This document shows, in pieces, positions 54,368-63,855 of a stretch of 64,000 bases of DNA. Origin of the DNA: Halomonas dongshanensis (GTDB taxonomy: Bacteria; Pseudomonadota; Gammaproteobacteria; Pseudomonadales; Halomonadaceae); NCBI RefSeq assembly GCF_024790395.1, contig NZ_JAJISC010000007.1, positions 1 through 64,000 of the forward strand, written 5' to 3'. A model generated the notes under the pieces. It did not search any database. It saw only the letters and a program-made list of their open reading frames with translations, and was not told where the DNA came from. Position 1 is the first letter of the stretch, and every line of letters begins with the position of its first letter. Made by a program: the position numbers and the translations under genes.

Positions 54368-55427
54368 GGTCGGCCTCCGGCGTAGCGGTAGCGTGGCGAT
54401 GGCGGGGATCGAAGGCATCCCGAAGCCCCTCACCGATAAACACCAACAGCGACAGCATCACCGCCAGGGTCAAGAATGCGGTAATCCCGAGCCACGGTGC
54501 CTGGAGGTTATTCTTACCCTGGGAGGCGAGCTCACCGAGCGACGGCGAACCCGGCGGCAGGCCAAAGCCGAGAAAATCGAGTGCGGTCAACGTGCTGATG
54601 GCGCCGGTAAAGAGAAACGGCAGAAACGTGAGCGTAGCCACCATGGCGTTGGGCAGTACATGACGCCACATGATCAAACGCGCGGGTAGCCCCATGGCGC
54701 GGGCGGCGCGCACGTATTCGAGGTTACGTGCGCGCAGAAACTCGGCGCGCACTATATCGACCAGTCCCAGCCAGGAGAACAGCAGCATCACGCCCAACAG
54801 CCACCAAAAGCCAGGCTGAACGAAGCTCGCCAGTACGATGAGCAGAAACAGAACGGGAAGCCCCGACCACACCTCGGTAATGCGTTGACCGACGAGGTCT
54901 ACCTTGCCGCCAAAGTAGCCCTGTAGGGCGCCGAAAAGCACCCCGAACACCGTCGAGCCCGCCGTCAGCGCCAAGGCGAACAGCACGGTGAGCCGAAAGC
55001 CATAGATCACCCGCGCGACCACGTCGCGCCCCTGATCGTCGGTGCCTAGCCAGTGGCGCGCATCGGGAGGCGCGGGTGAGGGTACGCGCATCTGCATGTC
55101 GAGGGTTTGGTAGGAGAAGGGAATTAGCGGCCAGAGCGCCCAGCCGTGGCTATCGATTTGATCGCGTATGAACGGATCGAGATAGTCGGTGCGCGTAGGC
55201 AAAAAACCGCCAAACTCGGTTTCGGGGTAGTCGACCGCCAGCGGGAAGTACCACTGACCCTCATAGTGCATCACCAGCGGCTTGTCGTTGGCGATCAGCT
55301 CGGCAAACAGGCTGATGACAAACAGGATGGCGAATAGCCACAGCGAGTAGCGTGCCCGACGGTTGGCCTTGAACGCCGCAAGACGGCGGCGGGTGATGGG
55401 CGACAGAGGACGAGAGAATAGGCGCAT
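54360..55427 (-). CDS. yejE: Peptide/microcin C ABC transporter permease (YejE type)
   Basis: A 355-aa inner-membrane permease. One N-terminal segment (YSLWLFAILFVISLFAELI) is followed by a large periplasmic loop (~60-130, with GGFLPTRTDYLDPFI) and the BPD domain with HWLGTDDQGRDVVARVIYGFR and the EAA-type loop LEYVRAARAMGLPARLIMWRH. The long loop and C-terminal GEGLRDAFDPRH are typical of YejE. Three bases separate it from yejB. Confidence 0.94.
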   Translation of the reverse strand: MRLFSRPLSPITRRRLAAFKANRRARYSLWLFAILFVISLFAELIANDKPLVMHYEGQWYFPLAVDYPETEFGGFLPTRTDYLDPFIRDQIDSHGWALWPLIPFSYQTLDMQMRVPSPAPPDARHWLGTDDQGRDVVARVIYGFRLTVLFALALTAGSTVFGVLFGALQGYFGGKVDLVGQRITEVWSGLPVLFLLIVLASFVQPGFWWLLGVMLLFSWLGLVDIVRAEFLRARNLEYVRAARAMGLPARLIMWRHVLPNAMVATLTFLPFLFTGAISTLTALDFLGFGLPPGSPSLGELASQGKNNLQAPWLGITAFLTLAVMLSLLVFIGEGLRDAFDPRHRHATATPEADHA

Positions 55428-55430
55428 GGC

Positions 55431-56504
55431 TTACGCTTCCCGAGTGGCGAAATCGATGCGCGGGTCGATCCACACATAGGTGAGATCGGAGAGCAGCTTG
55501 AGCAAAAGCCCTACGACCGTATAGAGATAGAGCGTGCCGAAAATCACCGGGTAGTCGCGCTGCATCACCGCTTCGAAGCCCAGAAGGCCGAGGCCATCGA
55601 GGGAAAAGATCACCTCGATGAGCAGCGATCCGGTAAAGAAGATGCCCACCAGCGCAGCGGGAAGCCCTGCGATGATGATCAGCATGGCGTTGCGAAAAAC
55701 GTGGCCATAGAGCACGCGGTGCTCGCTTGCCCCTTTGGCCCGAGCGGTGAGCACGTACTGCTTGTGGATCTCGTCGAGAAAGCTGTTCTTTGTCAGCATC
55801 GTCAGGGTCGCAAAGCTGCCGATGGCGGTGGCGATTACCGGCAGGGTGATATGCCAGAAATAGTCTTTGATCTTGCCCCATAGGCTAAAGTCGGCAAAGC
55901 CTGGCGAGGTCAAACCGCGCAGCGGGAAGATATCCCAATAGCTGCCCCCGGCAAACAGCACGATCAGCAGCAGGGCGAAGAGAAAGCCGGGAATGGCGTA
56001 GCCCACGATGACCAGACCCGAGGTCCAGACGTCGAACGACGAGCCGTGTTTGAGCGCCTTGCGTATGCCCAATGGAATCGAGATCAGGTAGACCAGCAGC
56101 GTCGCCCAGAGCCCCAGCGAAATCGACACCGGCAGTCGTTCGAGCATGAGGTCGACCACTGGCCGGTCGCGAAAGAAGCTGGTGCCGAAATCGAGCGTCA
56201 AGTAGCCCTTGATCATGGTGAAAAAGCGCTGATGCGCAGGCTGATCGAAACCAAACTGCTCTTCGAGCTGGGCGATGAAGCGTGGGTCGATCCCGCGCGC
56301 CGCGCGTGATTCGTCGCTGACTTGAATGTCGGCGCCGCCCATGTCCAGGCGCGTGCTGGCCATGGCATTGGCGCCTTCGAAGCGCGCCAGCATTTGGTCG
56401 ATGGGCCCGCCGGGCGCGGCTTGAACGATAATGAAATTGAGCAGCATGATGGCGAACAGAGTCGGAATCATCAGCAGCAGTCGACGCAGCGTATAGCGGG
56501 CCAC
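55431..56504 (-). CDS. yejB: Peptide/microcin C ABC transporter permease (YejB type)
   Basis: A 357-aa permease with [34 protein letters not shown], the characteristic start, then a periplasmic insertion (~40-95) and the BPD domain with [25 protein letters not shown] as the ATPase-contacting loop. The six-helix core is intact. It lies 19 bp after yejA and pairs with YejE. Confidence 0.94.
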   Translation of the reverse strand: MARYTLRRLLLMIPTLFAIMLLNFIIVQAAPGGPIDQMLARFEGANAMASTRLDMGGADIQVSDESRAARGIDPRFIAQLEEQFGFDQPAHQRFFTMIKGYLTLDFGTSFFRDRPVVDLMLERLPVSISLGLWATLLVYLISIPLGIRKALKHGSSFDVWTSGLVIVGYAIPGFLFALLLIVLFAGGSYWDIFPLRGLTSPGFADFSLWGKIKDYFWHITLPVIATAIGSFATLTMLTKNSFLDEIHKQYVLTARAKGASEHRVLYGHVFRNAMLIIIAGLPAALVGIFFTGSLLIEVIFSLDGLGLLGFEAVMQRDYPVIFGTLYLYTVVGLLLKLLSDLTYVWIDPRIDFATREA

Positions 56505-56523
56505 AGGGCTCTCCCGAGTGTTG

Positions 56524-58401
56524 TCAGCGGCGCCCGAGGCGGCGCTCTAATTCGGCTTCGCGTTCGCCGTTCACCCACCAAGCATCCAGGTCGAGCCCAT
56601 AGGCGGGGAAGGGTTCTTGAAAGCCGAACTTGTCCCAGTAGGCAATGCGCGTTTCACCGGAGTGGTAGTGGGGAATGACGAAAAAGCCCCAGCGCAGCAC
56701 GCGATCAAGCGCCTGGGCGACGTGATTGAGCTCGTCGCGGCTATCGGCGCGAATCAGCCGGTCGACGAGCGCATCGACGGCGGGCAGCGCAAGCCCCATA
56801 CGGTTGCGGCTTTGCGGAGCGTTGGCGGCAGCACTGGTCCAGAAGTCGCGCTGCTCGTTACCGGGGTTGTTCGACTGCGGAAAATGGCTGATCAGCATAT
56901 CGAAATCGAAGTTACGCTGACGGTTCAAGAACTGGTTGATGTCGACGATACGCAGCGAGGTCTGTACCCCCAAACGCGCCATGTTACGTAGCATTGGCTG
57001 AGCGACGCGTTCAAGGGCGGCATCGTAGAGCAGGATTTCCAGCGTCAGCGGCTCGTTGGTGGCCTGATTGACCAGCGTGCCATCTTGCACCTCAAAGCCC
57101 GCTTCACGTAGTAGCGTCAACGCCCGATGCAGGCGCGGGCGAAGCTCGCTGGGCTCTTCTATCGGCAGCGGGGCGGTAAACACGCGATCGGACCCCAGCG
57201 CTTCGGTCAGCTCGTCACGATAAGGCGCGAGAATATCGAGTTCGGCCTGCGAAGGCATGCCCTTGGCTTCCATGTCGGAGTTCTGGAAGAAGCTTTCGGT
57301 ACGCTGATAGGCACCGTAGAAGATATTGGCGTTGAGCCAGGGGAAATCGAAGGTCAGGCTCAAGGCTTCGCGCACCCGTGGATCGGTGAATTTTTCTTTG
57401 CGAAGGTTGAAGACGAACGCCTGCATCAGCGCAGGGCTCGAGTTGGGTATGGCAAGCTTTTTGACCAGCCCCTCGCGAGCGGCAGGGAAGTCGTAGCCAA
57501 TCGCCCAGGTCGAGGCGCGGGCATCTTCGCGAAAGTCGGTGAGCCCGGCCTTGAACGCCTCCCAGGCGATATCGCGGTTGCGGTAATAGTCGTAGACCAC
57601 ATGGGCAATATTGTAGCGCCCAATGTTGACCGGTAGGTGCCGGCCCCAATAGTTCTCATCGCGCTCGTAGACGATACGCCGACCTGGATCGACCTCGGCG
57701 ATGCGATAAGGCCCCGAGCCTGGGTGCAGGGCAAGCGTCGGCGTCGAGAAGTCACGCGGCTCCCAGTAGTGGCGCGGCAAAATCGGCATTTGCGTGACGA
57801 TCAGCGGAAGCTCGCGCGAGTGCACTTCAGCGAAGTTGAAGCGCACCTGATGCTCGTTCAGTGCAATCACGCTTTCGACATCGGCGTAGTAGCTACGGTA
57901 GAAAGGGTTACCCTCTTCGGTGAGCAAATCGAAGCTGAACACCACGTCGTAGGCGGTCACCGGCTCACCGTCTTGAAAGCGCGCCTCGGGGCGCAAGTCG
58001 AACTCGATCCACTGGCGCTCGGGATCCAGGCGTACGCCCTGGGCAAGCAGCCCATAGACGCTGAAAGGCTCGTTGGGATTGGCCACCATTAGCGTGTCGT
58101 AGATCTGCCCAAGCCCTGCGGCAGGCGTGCCACGAATGATGAAATGGTTGGTCGAATCGAAGCTTTCACCCACTGCCGTATGGGTAATGGTACCGCCAAT
58201 GGGGGCATCGGGATTGACGTGAGGAAAGTAGGCGAAATCGTCGGGTAGCGCGGGCTCGTCGTATAGCGAGAGAGCGTGGTCGGTCTCGACGGGCTCGGGT
58301 GGCGTCTCAATTGATGCGCTTTCCGCCGTGGCGGCGAGCGGCGCTTGCGCCGAGGCATCGAGGCAGAAGAGTGTCGCTAGTACGCATAACCATCGTTTCA
58401 C
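56524..58401 (-). CDS. yejA: Peptide/microcin C ABC transporter, periplasmic binding protein (YejA type)
   Basis: A 625-aa secreted solute-binding protein (SBP family 5). The signal peptide ([20 protein letters not shown]) should be removed near residue 20. Family segments include [45 protein letters not shown] and the distal [24 protein letters not shown], all YejA-like. E. coli YejABEF takes up microcin C and helps import peptides. First gene of the minus-strand operon. Confidence 0.94.
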   Translation of the reverse strand: MKRWLCVLATLFCLDASAQAPLAATAESASIETPPEPVETDHALSLYDEPALPDDFAYFPHVNPDAPIGGTITHTAVGESFDSTNHFIIRGTPAAGLGQIYDTLMVANPNEPFSVYGLLAQGVRLDPERQWIEFDLRPEARFQDGEPVTAYDVVFSFDLLTEEGNPFYRSYYADVESVIALNEHQVRFNFAEVHSRELPLIVTQMPILPRHYWEPRDFSTPTLALHPGSGPYRIAEVDPGRRIVYERDENYWGRHLPVNIGRYNIAHVVYDYYRNRDIAWEAFKAGLTDFREDARASTWAIGYDFPAAREGLVKKLAIPNSSPALMQAFVFNLRKEKFTDPRVREALSLTFDFPWLNANIFYGAYQRTESFFQNSDMEAKGMPSQAELDILAPYRDELTEALGSDRVFTAPLPIEEPSELRPRLHRALTLLREAGFEVQDGTLVNQATNEPLTLEILLYDAALERVAQPMLRNMARLGVQTSLRIVDINQFLNRQRNFDFDMLISHFPQSNNPGNEQRDFWTSAAANAPQSRNRMGLALPAVDALVDRLIRADSRDELNHVAQALDRVLRWGFFVIPHYHSGETRIAYWDKFGFQEPFPAYGLDLDAWWVNGEREAELERRLGRR

Positions 58402-58438
58402 CGTGTCTCTCCTGCCTCACGCTTGGCGCCAAACGCCG

Positions 58439-59731
58439 TTACTGTGCCGAAAGTGTCAGTAGTTGCCCCGTTTGTAAAGCATTGGCGCGCTCGATGCCGT
58501 TCCACTGCATCAAATCGTCGACGGCCACGCCATAGCGCGCCGCGATGGCCGAGAGATTGTCACCACGGGCAACGCGATAGGTCTTGGGGATGCTCGGCGC
58601 CGTATTGGCTGCGCTAGCATAGCTAGGCGAGCTCGCAAGGGTCGATTCGCCCTGAGAGAGCTGAGCCAACACCTCGGAGTCGACCTCTTCGGGCACCAAG
58701 AGCGTCTGCACGTTGCGCGGGTCGATGGCGCCATTGAGTAGCCCTGGGTTGAGTTCGGCAAGCGACGCCTGGCTGACCTCGAGAAGCGCCGACGCCTGCG
58801 CCAGAGTCACCGAATGGTCGAGCTGCACCTTGGCAAAGGCGGGCTCGGTATGCACCTCCGGAAGGCTTACGTTATAGCGTGCCGGGTCGTCGATGATGGC
58901 GGCAATGGCATAGAGCTTCGGCAGGTACTGCATGGTTTCGTTGGGCAGACTCAGCTGCCAGTAGTCACCGGCAAGGCCCTGCGCCTGAGCGCTATGCCGA
59001 GCCCGGTTGACCGTACCCGCACCGGCATTATAGGCCGCCAGCGATAGCTGTAGATTGCCGTCGTACCACTGCTCGGCCTGAAGCTCGATATAGTCGAGCG
59101 CGGCCTGGGTGGAGGTGATCACGTCCAGGCGGCCATCGTAGGTGCCGTTACGCACTAGCCCCATGGCGTCACCGGTACCCGGCATGAACTGCCATAGTCC
59201 GGCGGCACCGCGGTTGCTGCGGGCGGCGGGATCAAAGGAGCTTTCGACGAAGGGAATCAGCGCGATCTCGCCGGGGAGTTGGCGGCTACTGACCTGCTGG
59301 GCGATCCAGGCAAGCCACATTGAGGAGCGCTCGGTGATCTCGGCCAGGTGCGTCGGGCTCGAGCTATAGAAGTCGATCCATTCGTCTACGCGTGCCTGAG
59401 CATCCGGCGGCAGTGGCGTATCCTGCCACTTGAAGCTATCGCGCAGGATTCCCCAGGCATCTTTGGGCTCGAGCGTGAGCGACTCCCAGAAGCTGGTTTG
59501 GAAACTCGTCGGCTGGGGTGTTGTGGGTGCAGCGAGAGAGGAGTCTGGCGTCATCGGCTGGCCAGTGGGGGCTGATGACGACATATCGCGTGGGGCGTAG
59601 GGAGACGGCGTGGCCGCGCTCGTGGTGCTGTAGGAGGCCTGAGAGTTGGCGGCCGCCGCGAGCAGTAGCCCCGCGATGACCGTGCTGCCTGCGCTCAGCA
59701 TGAGGCGCTGGCGTATCGTTCGGTACGTCAT
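58439..59731 (-). CDS. mltD: Membrane-bound lytic murein transglycosylase D
   Basis: A 430-aa periplasmic enzyme cleaving glycan strands. A hydrophobic N-terminus (~12-32) looks like a signal peptide without an obvious lipobox. The SLT domain (~135-270) has the catalytic Glu in PFVESSFDPAARS followed by GAAGLWQFMPGTG and YNAGAGTVNRA. One C-terminal LysM domain (~385-430: YRVARGDNLSAIAARYGV) binds peptidoglycan; E. coli MltD has two, so one may be lost or degenerate (VQLDHSVTLAQASALLEVS resembles a decayed unit). Located next to gloB, the conserved order. Confidence 0.92.
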   Translation of the reverse strand: MTYRTIRQRLMLSAGSTVIAGLLLAAAANSQASYSTTSAATPSPYAPRDMSSSAPTGQPMTPDSSLAAPTTPQPTSFQTSFWESLTLEPKDAWGILRDSFKWQDTPLPPDAQARVDEWIDFYSSSPTHLAEITERSSMWLAWIAQQVSSRQLPGEIALIPFVESSFDPAARSNRGAAGLWQFMPGTGDAMGLVRNGTYDGRLDVITSTQAALDYIELQAEQWYDGNLQLSLAAYNAGAGTVNRARHSAQAQGLAGDYWQLSLPNETMQYLPKLYAIAAIIDDPARYNVSLPEVHTEPAFAKVQLDHSVTLAQASALLEVSQASLAELNPGLLNGAIDPRNVQTLLVPEEVDSEVLAQLSQGESTLASSPSYASAANTAPSIPKTYRVARGDNLSAIAARYGVAVDDLMQWNGIERANALQTGQLLTLSAQ

Positions 59732-59758
59732 AGTCGATGGGTTTTCCGATAGCGTGAC

Positions 59759-60526
59759 TTAGAAACGATTCTTCCATTCCCTGAGGGTGGCGAACGTTGC
59801 CAAATCGTTATCGTTTTTACCTTGTTCGCCTGCGGCACGGCGGACACTCTCGCTGTGCGTGCGCAGATAGGGGTTGATCTTGAGCTCCCGGCCGATGGTG
59901 CTAGGCAGTGTGGGGCGCTCCAGCGAGCGCGCCTTGTCGCACTCCTCCAAGGCGTGCCTGACGTCATCGTTATCGGGATCCGCTTGGCGGGCGAATTCGA
60001 GATTCGCTAACGTATATTCGTGCGCTGCAAAGACCAGCGTGTCTTCGGGAAGTTCCGCAAGCCGTTGAAGCGAATCGAACATCTGCTCAAAGCTGCCTTC
60101 GAATAAACGGCCGCACCCGGCGCAGAAGAGGGTATCACCGCAGAACAGCAGGGGAGGAATCCCCGCAGAGAAATAGCTGATATGATCCAGCGTATGGCCG
60201 GGCGTGGCGAAAACTTCGAACAGCCGCCCCATGATGCGTACTTCGTCGCCCGCGCCGACAACGTCGGTTATACCTGCAATGGTCGGGTTGTCGGGGCCGA
60301 TGACACGCGGTGAATAACGCTTGATCAACGCGCCGAGCCCACCCGTATGATCGTGGTGGTGATGGGTGATGAGGACGGTGTCCAGGGTGAGCGACTCGCG
60401 CTCTAAGTAGTCGATCACCGGCGCAGCATCGCCGGGGTCGACGACGCAAACGCGGTCGCTGGAGTCTTGTCTCAGTAGCCAGATGTAGTTATCGCTTAGG
60501 GCTGCAAGCGGTGTCACGCTCATCAT
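59759..60526 (-). CDS. gloB: Hydroxyacylglutathione hydrolase (glyoxalase II)
   Basis: A 255-aa metallo-beta-lactamase-fold enzyme that hydrolyses S-lactoylglutathione in methylglyoxal detoxification. The metal motif THHHHDHTGG (~54-63), FATPGHTLDHISYF, FCGDTLFCAGCGRLFEG and FAAHEYTLANLEFA are standard. The ATG at 60526 has AGGA eight bases upstream; a longer open frame is not supported. Divergent from the yafS-like gene with 47 bp between. Confidence 0.95.
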   Translation of the reverse strand: MMSVTPLAALSDNYIWLLRQDSSDRVCVVDPGDAAPVIDYLERESLTLDTVLITHHHHDHTGGLGALIKRYSPRVIGPDNPTIAGITDVVGAGDEVRIMGRLFEVFATPGHTLDHISYFSAGIPPLLFCGDTLFCAGCGRLFEGSFEQMFDSLQRLAELPEDTLVFAAHEYTLANLEFARQADPDNDDVRHALEECDKARSLERPTLPSTIGRELKINPYLRTHSESVRRAAGEQGKNDNDLATFATLREWKNRF

Positions 60527-60573
60527 GGGTGAGATCCTAAAAAAAGCCGTTACTGTGGAGGGACGCGTCAAAC

Positions 60574-61386
60574 ATGTCAAATTCGACGCAGGCGGGGCAG
60601 CACGTCAAGCGCTTGGAACGCGCCAAGGCCTACTGGCAGTCGCCAGCAGGCAAGGCGCTGTGGGAGGCGCAGCGTGCCTGCCTTGGGCCCTACATCGAAG
60701 AGACCCGTGGCGAACATGGCCTGGAAATGGCTTTGGGCGCCTCACCGCTTTCGCTGTCGCCGCTGCGTCATAAGATTCAGTGGGCGCCGACGCCCTCGTG
60801 CGCTGACTCGCCCTCTGCGCTGGTATGCCCGGCAGAGGCGTGGGCACTGCCCGACCGCTGTCTCGATACGGTGATTCTGCATCACTGGTTGGAAGAGCTG
60901 TCAACCCCGCGTGACACCTTGGAGGAAGCCGCACGCACCTGCGCCGATCATGGCCGTCTGGTGATCGTTGGCTTTAACCCTTTGGGACTGCTTGCGCCGC
61001 TGCGCCGCTGGTCAAAGCAGCGAACGCGCTACCCTTTAAGCGGTAACTGGCTCTCGGTGGCCTGCCTGACAAAATGGCTGGCATTTGTCGACTTCGAGAT
61101 CGAGCGCGTAGACTACTGCGGTTTTCGACGCCCTGGCACGAGCGTCATCCATCCGCAGTGGGAAACCCTAGGACGGCGCTACAATCTCGCCCTGGGTGAG
61201 TGCTACGTGATCCAGGCCAAACGCCAGCGCGAAACGGCGCAGATAAAGCAGCTTCGGTTCAAGCTCGACGTGCCGAATGGCCCGCGCTCCTCGCTGGGTG
61301 TCACCCGTTCGGGGTCATCCCCGGGGTCGTGCAGAACCGATTCGAATAGAACCGGCTCACCAAGAGCCGATGCCAATAGCAAATAG
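60574..61386 (+). CDS. YafS-like methyltransferase-family protein
   Basis: A 270-aa protein of the YafS type, a degenerate SAM-dependent methyltransferase found between gloB and rnhA in gammaproteobacteria. Recognisable parts are HHWLEELSTPRDTLEEAARTCADHGRLVIVGFNPLG (class I methyltransferase C-terminal strands) and GFRRPG. The classical glycine-rich SAM motif near the N-terminus is not obvious. The last ~40 residues (after KLDVPNGPRSS) are Ser/Arg/Gly-rich and look species-specific. GGAGGGA lies upstream. Function is unknown. Confidence 0.8.
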   Translation: MSNSTQAGQHVKRLERAKAYWQSPAGKALWEAQRACLGPYIEETRGEHGLEMALGASPLSLSPLRHKIQWAPTPSCADSPSALVCPAEAWALPDRCLDTVILHHWLEELSTPRDTLEEAARTCADHGRLVIVGFNPLGLLAPLRRWSKQRTRYPLSGNWLSVACLTKWLAFVDFEIERVDYCGFRRPGTSVIHPQWETLGRRYNLALGECYVIQAKRQRETAQIKQLRFKLDVPNGPRSSLGVTRSGSSPGSCRTDSNRTGSPRADANSK

Positions 61387-61398
61387 GAAGTGACGTAC

Positions 61399-61860
61399 GT
61401 GAGTGAGCAAGCCACCGATACCCTGCCAGCGGTTACCGTATACACCGATGGCGCCTGCCGGGGTAATCCGGGGCCGGGAGGCTGGGGGGTTCTGCTTGCC
61501 AGTGGCCAGCACGAAAAGACCCTAAAGGGTTACGAGCCCCAGACCACTAATAACCGCATGGAGCTGATGGCGGCCATCATGGCGCTGAAGGCGTTGAACA
61601 AGCCCTGCAACGTCTCGCTTTGGACCGATTCCCAGTACGTGCGTCAAGGGATTACCCAGTGGATCCATAACTGGAAAAAGCGCGGCTGGAAGACCGCTGC
61701 CAAGCAGCCGGTGAAAAATGCCGAGCTATGGCAGGCGCTCGACGCAGAAACCCAACGCCATCGCGTCTCTTGGCACTGGGTCAAGGGACACAGTGGGCAT
61801 CCGGGCAACGAGTGTGCCGATGCCCTTGCCAACGCCGCCATCGATGAAGCGCAACGCTAG
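61399..61860 (+). CDS. rnhA: Ribonuclease HI (GTG start)
   Basis: A 153-aa enzyme degrading the RNA of RNA:DNA hybrids. Active-site residues are in [17 protein letters not shown] (Asp), [10 protein letters not shown] (Glu) and LWTDSQYV (Asp), with [12 protein letters not shown] near the end (Asp). The start is placed at GTG 61399, with AGGAAG eight bases upstream; a GTG three codons earlier overlaps that site. It is divided from dnaQ by nine bases, the conserved arrangement. Confidence 0.95.
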   Translation: MSEQATDTLPAVTVYTDGACRGNPGPGGWGVLLASGQHEKTLKGYEPQTTNNRMELMAAIMALKALNKPCNVSLWTDSQYVRQGITQWIHNWKKRGWKTAAKQPVKNAELWQALDAETQRHRVSWHWVKGHSGHPGNECADALANAAIDEAQR

Positions 61861-61869
61861 GAGGATCGC

Positions 61870-62610
61870 ATGCGTCAAATTATTCTGGATACCGAAACCA
61901 CCGGCATCGACCCTAAAGAGGGCCACCGGATGGTGGAGATCGGCGGCGTCGAGATGATCAACCGCCGCTTTACCGGGCGAACCTTCCATCAGTACATCAA
62001 TCCCGAACGCCATATCGATGCCGAGGTCGTAGCGATTCACGGCATCGACGATGCCAAGGTGGCAAACGAGCCGGTCTTTGCCGAGATCGCCGATGCGTTT
62101 TGGGAGTTCATCAAGGGGGCGGAGCTTGTGATCCACAATGCTCCCTTCGACGTCGGCTTCATCGACCACGAGTTCGCGCTGCTCAACGCCAAACGAGGCG
62201 GCCCCGCCCTGGGGCCGGTACGCGAGCACTGCGGCGTGCTCGACTCGCTGGCTTTGGCGCGCGCCATGCATCCAGGCCAGCGCAATAGCCTGGACGCGCT
62301 ATGCAAGCGCTACGATATCGACAACGGCCACCGCGTGCTCCACGGCGCCTTGCTGGACGCCGAAATTCTCGCCGATGTCTATCTGGCGATGACCGGCGGC
62401 CAAACCGCGCTGACGTTGGACGCCGAGATGGGCAGCGATGACCGCGAAAACAATAGCCAAGCCCACGAGGGCCTCAACGTGCAGCGCCTATCGCTAACGC
62501 CGGGCCAACTGCGAGTCGTTCGGCCCACCCAGGCGGAAACCGAGGCACACCGGGCCAAGTGCGAAGCGCACAAGCTGCATTGGCTGGGAGGGTTGAATGC
62601 CGACCACTGA
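61870..62610 (+). CDS. dnaQ: DNA polymerase III epsilon subunit (proofreading exonuclease)
   Basis: A 246-aa 3'-5' exonuclease. ExoI is LDTETTGID (~6-14), ExoII is HNAPFDVGFIDHE (~93-105), and ExoIII is HRVLHGALLDAEILADVY (~153-170), with catalytic His and Asp. A C-terminal segment after ~185 tethers the polymerase alpha subunit. AGGAGG lies before the ATG. On the same strand as rnhA (E. coli has them divergent). It overlaps nudC by 14 bp. Confidence 0.96.
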   Translation: MRQIILDTETTGIDPKEGHRMVEIGGVEMINRRFTGRTFHQYINPERHIDAEVVAIHGIDDAKVANEPVFAEIADAFWEFIKGAELVIHNAPFDVGFIDHEFALLNAKRGGPALGPVREHCGVLDSLALARAMHPGQRNSLDALCKRYDIDNGHRVLHGALLDAEILADVYLAMTGGQTALTLDAEMGSDDRENNSQAHEGLNVQRLSLTPGQLRVVRPTQAETEAHRAKCEAHKLHWLGGLNADH

Positions 62611-63394
62611 GATGCTTCGCCGTGAACTGCCGCTCGATGCGCGCGAAGGGCGAGTGCTGCGGTTTGCCCAGGGGCGTTTGGCACCGGCGCCGCCACAAGA
62701 GGGTGAGCCGCTTTCGCCGCTGCAGCCCTGGCAAGCCTGGGATGACGACGTGCAGCCGCTGTGCTATTGGCAGGATGAGCCGGTTGGACTGCGCATCGAT
62801 GCCGAGCCGGGCGATGAGTGGTGGGGTGGGCGTCAATGGATCGCCGAACTGCCGGGAAGCTGGTTCGCGCTGATCTCCACCGCGCTTCAGGTCAGCGGCT
62901 GGCTGGAAAACCACCGCTTTTGCGGGCGCTGCGGCGCCAAGGCGACGCGCTTGGCCCACGAGTTCGCCATGCACTGCGACGCCTGCGGGCATCGCAATTA
63001 CCCGCGTATCTCGCCCTGCATCATTACGCTGGTGACGGCGGGTGAGGCAATGCTGCTGGCGCGAAGTCCGCGCTATCCGCCGGGGCGCTACTCTACGCTT
63101 GCTGGGTTTATCGAGCCGGGTGAGTCCGCCGAAGAGGCCGTCCATCGTGAGGTGTTCGAGGAGGTGGGCGTACACGTCGACCAGCTGCGTTACTTTCAGA
63201 GCCAGCCCTGGCCCTTTCCGCACTCGTTGATGATCGGCTTTTTCGCCGAAGCCACGAGCAAGCGCATTCGCATCGATGGGGTGGAGATAGCCGATGCTGC
63301 CTGGTTCTCACCACGTAAGCTCCCGGCACTGCCGCCACCGTACTCCATCGCGCGCGCCCTGATCGAGGATCATCTCGCGCGCTGGCAGGCCTGA
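62597..63394 (+). CDS. nudC: NAD/NADH pyrophosphatase (RNA decapping) NudC
   Basis: A 265-aa Nudix enzyme that cleaves NADH and removes NAD caps from RNA. A four-cysteine zinc ribbon (CGRCG ... CDACG, ~110-132) precedes the Nudix box GFIEPGESAEEAVHREVFEEVGV (~172-194). The C-terminal SQPWPFPHSLMIGF is the NudC-specific SQPWPFPxS signature. GGGAGGG precedes the ATG. The start lies inside the end of dnaQ. Confidence 0.95.
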   Translation: MPTTEMLRRELPLDAREGRVLRFAQGRLAPAPPQEGEPLSPLQPWQAWDDDVQPLCYWQDEPVGLRIDAEPGDEWWGGRQWIAELPGSWFALISTALQVSGWLENHRFCGRCGAKATRLAHEFAMHCDACGHRNYPRISPCIITLVTAGEAMLLARSPRYPPGRYSTLAGFIEPGESAEEAVHREVFEEVGVHVDQLRYFQSQPWPFPHSLMIGFFAEATSKRIRIDGVEIADAAWFSPRKLPALPPPYSIARALIEDHLARWQA

Positions 63395-63403
63395 TCGGTG
63401 TGA

Positions 63404-63712
63404 TTAGCCGCGGTCGAACAGGCTGCTGAGCTTGGTAGCTAGCATGATGTTGCCGGTAGCCTTTAGCTTGCCGGTCATGAAAGCGGTCATACCGTTGATG
63501 TCGCCGCTCATGATGCCTTTGAGCGTCTCGCTGCTCATCGACAGGCTAACGGAAGGGTCGTCGTGCTCGCCCTCGTGTACGCCGAGCGTGCCATCCTGAA
63601 TATCGAGATAGTGGCTGCCAGCGTCGGAGAAGTGGAACTGAAAGACCTCGTGCATACCTTGTGCGGCCTGGGGATTGAACCGCGCTTGCAGTTTCTCGAG
63701 GGTGGTCGCCAT
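63404..63712 (-). CDS. SCP2 sterol-binding-domain protein
   Basis: A 102-aa small soluble protein with a single SCP2-type fold: FQFHFSDAGSHYLDIQDG, VSLSMSSETLKGIMSGDINGMTAFMTGKLKATGNIMLATKL. These match bacterial SCP2-like lipid-binding proteins. Ligand and role are unknown. It converges with nudC (9 bp apart) and is divergent from the sohB-like gene. Confidence 0.88.
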   Translation of the reverse strand: MATTLEKLQARFNPQAAQGMHEVFQFHFSDAGSHYLDIQDGTLGVHEGEHDDPSVSLSMSSETLKGIMSGDINGMTAFMTGKLKATGNIMLATKLSSLFDRG

Positions 63713-63855
63713 GATAGAGCTCTCTTAAGAATTCGCTTAAAGCGCTAACGCTACCTTAGCTGCGCCCACGAATAAAGCGGATTCCCCGTTTGTTGCGTAG
63801 TGGCTGCGTACTTTTTTGCTTATTTTTCATCCATTAACCGGGCAAGGAGAATGCC

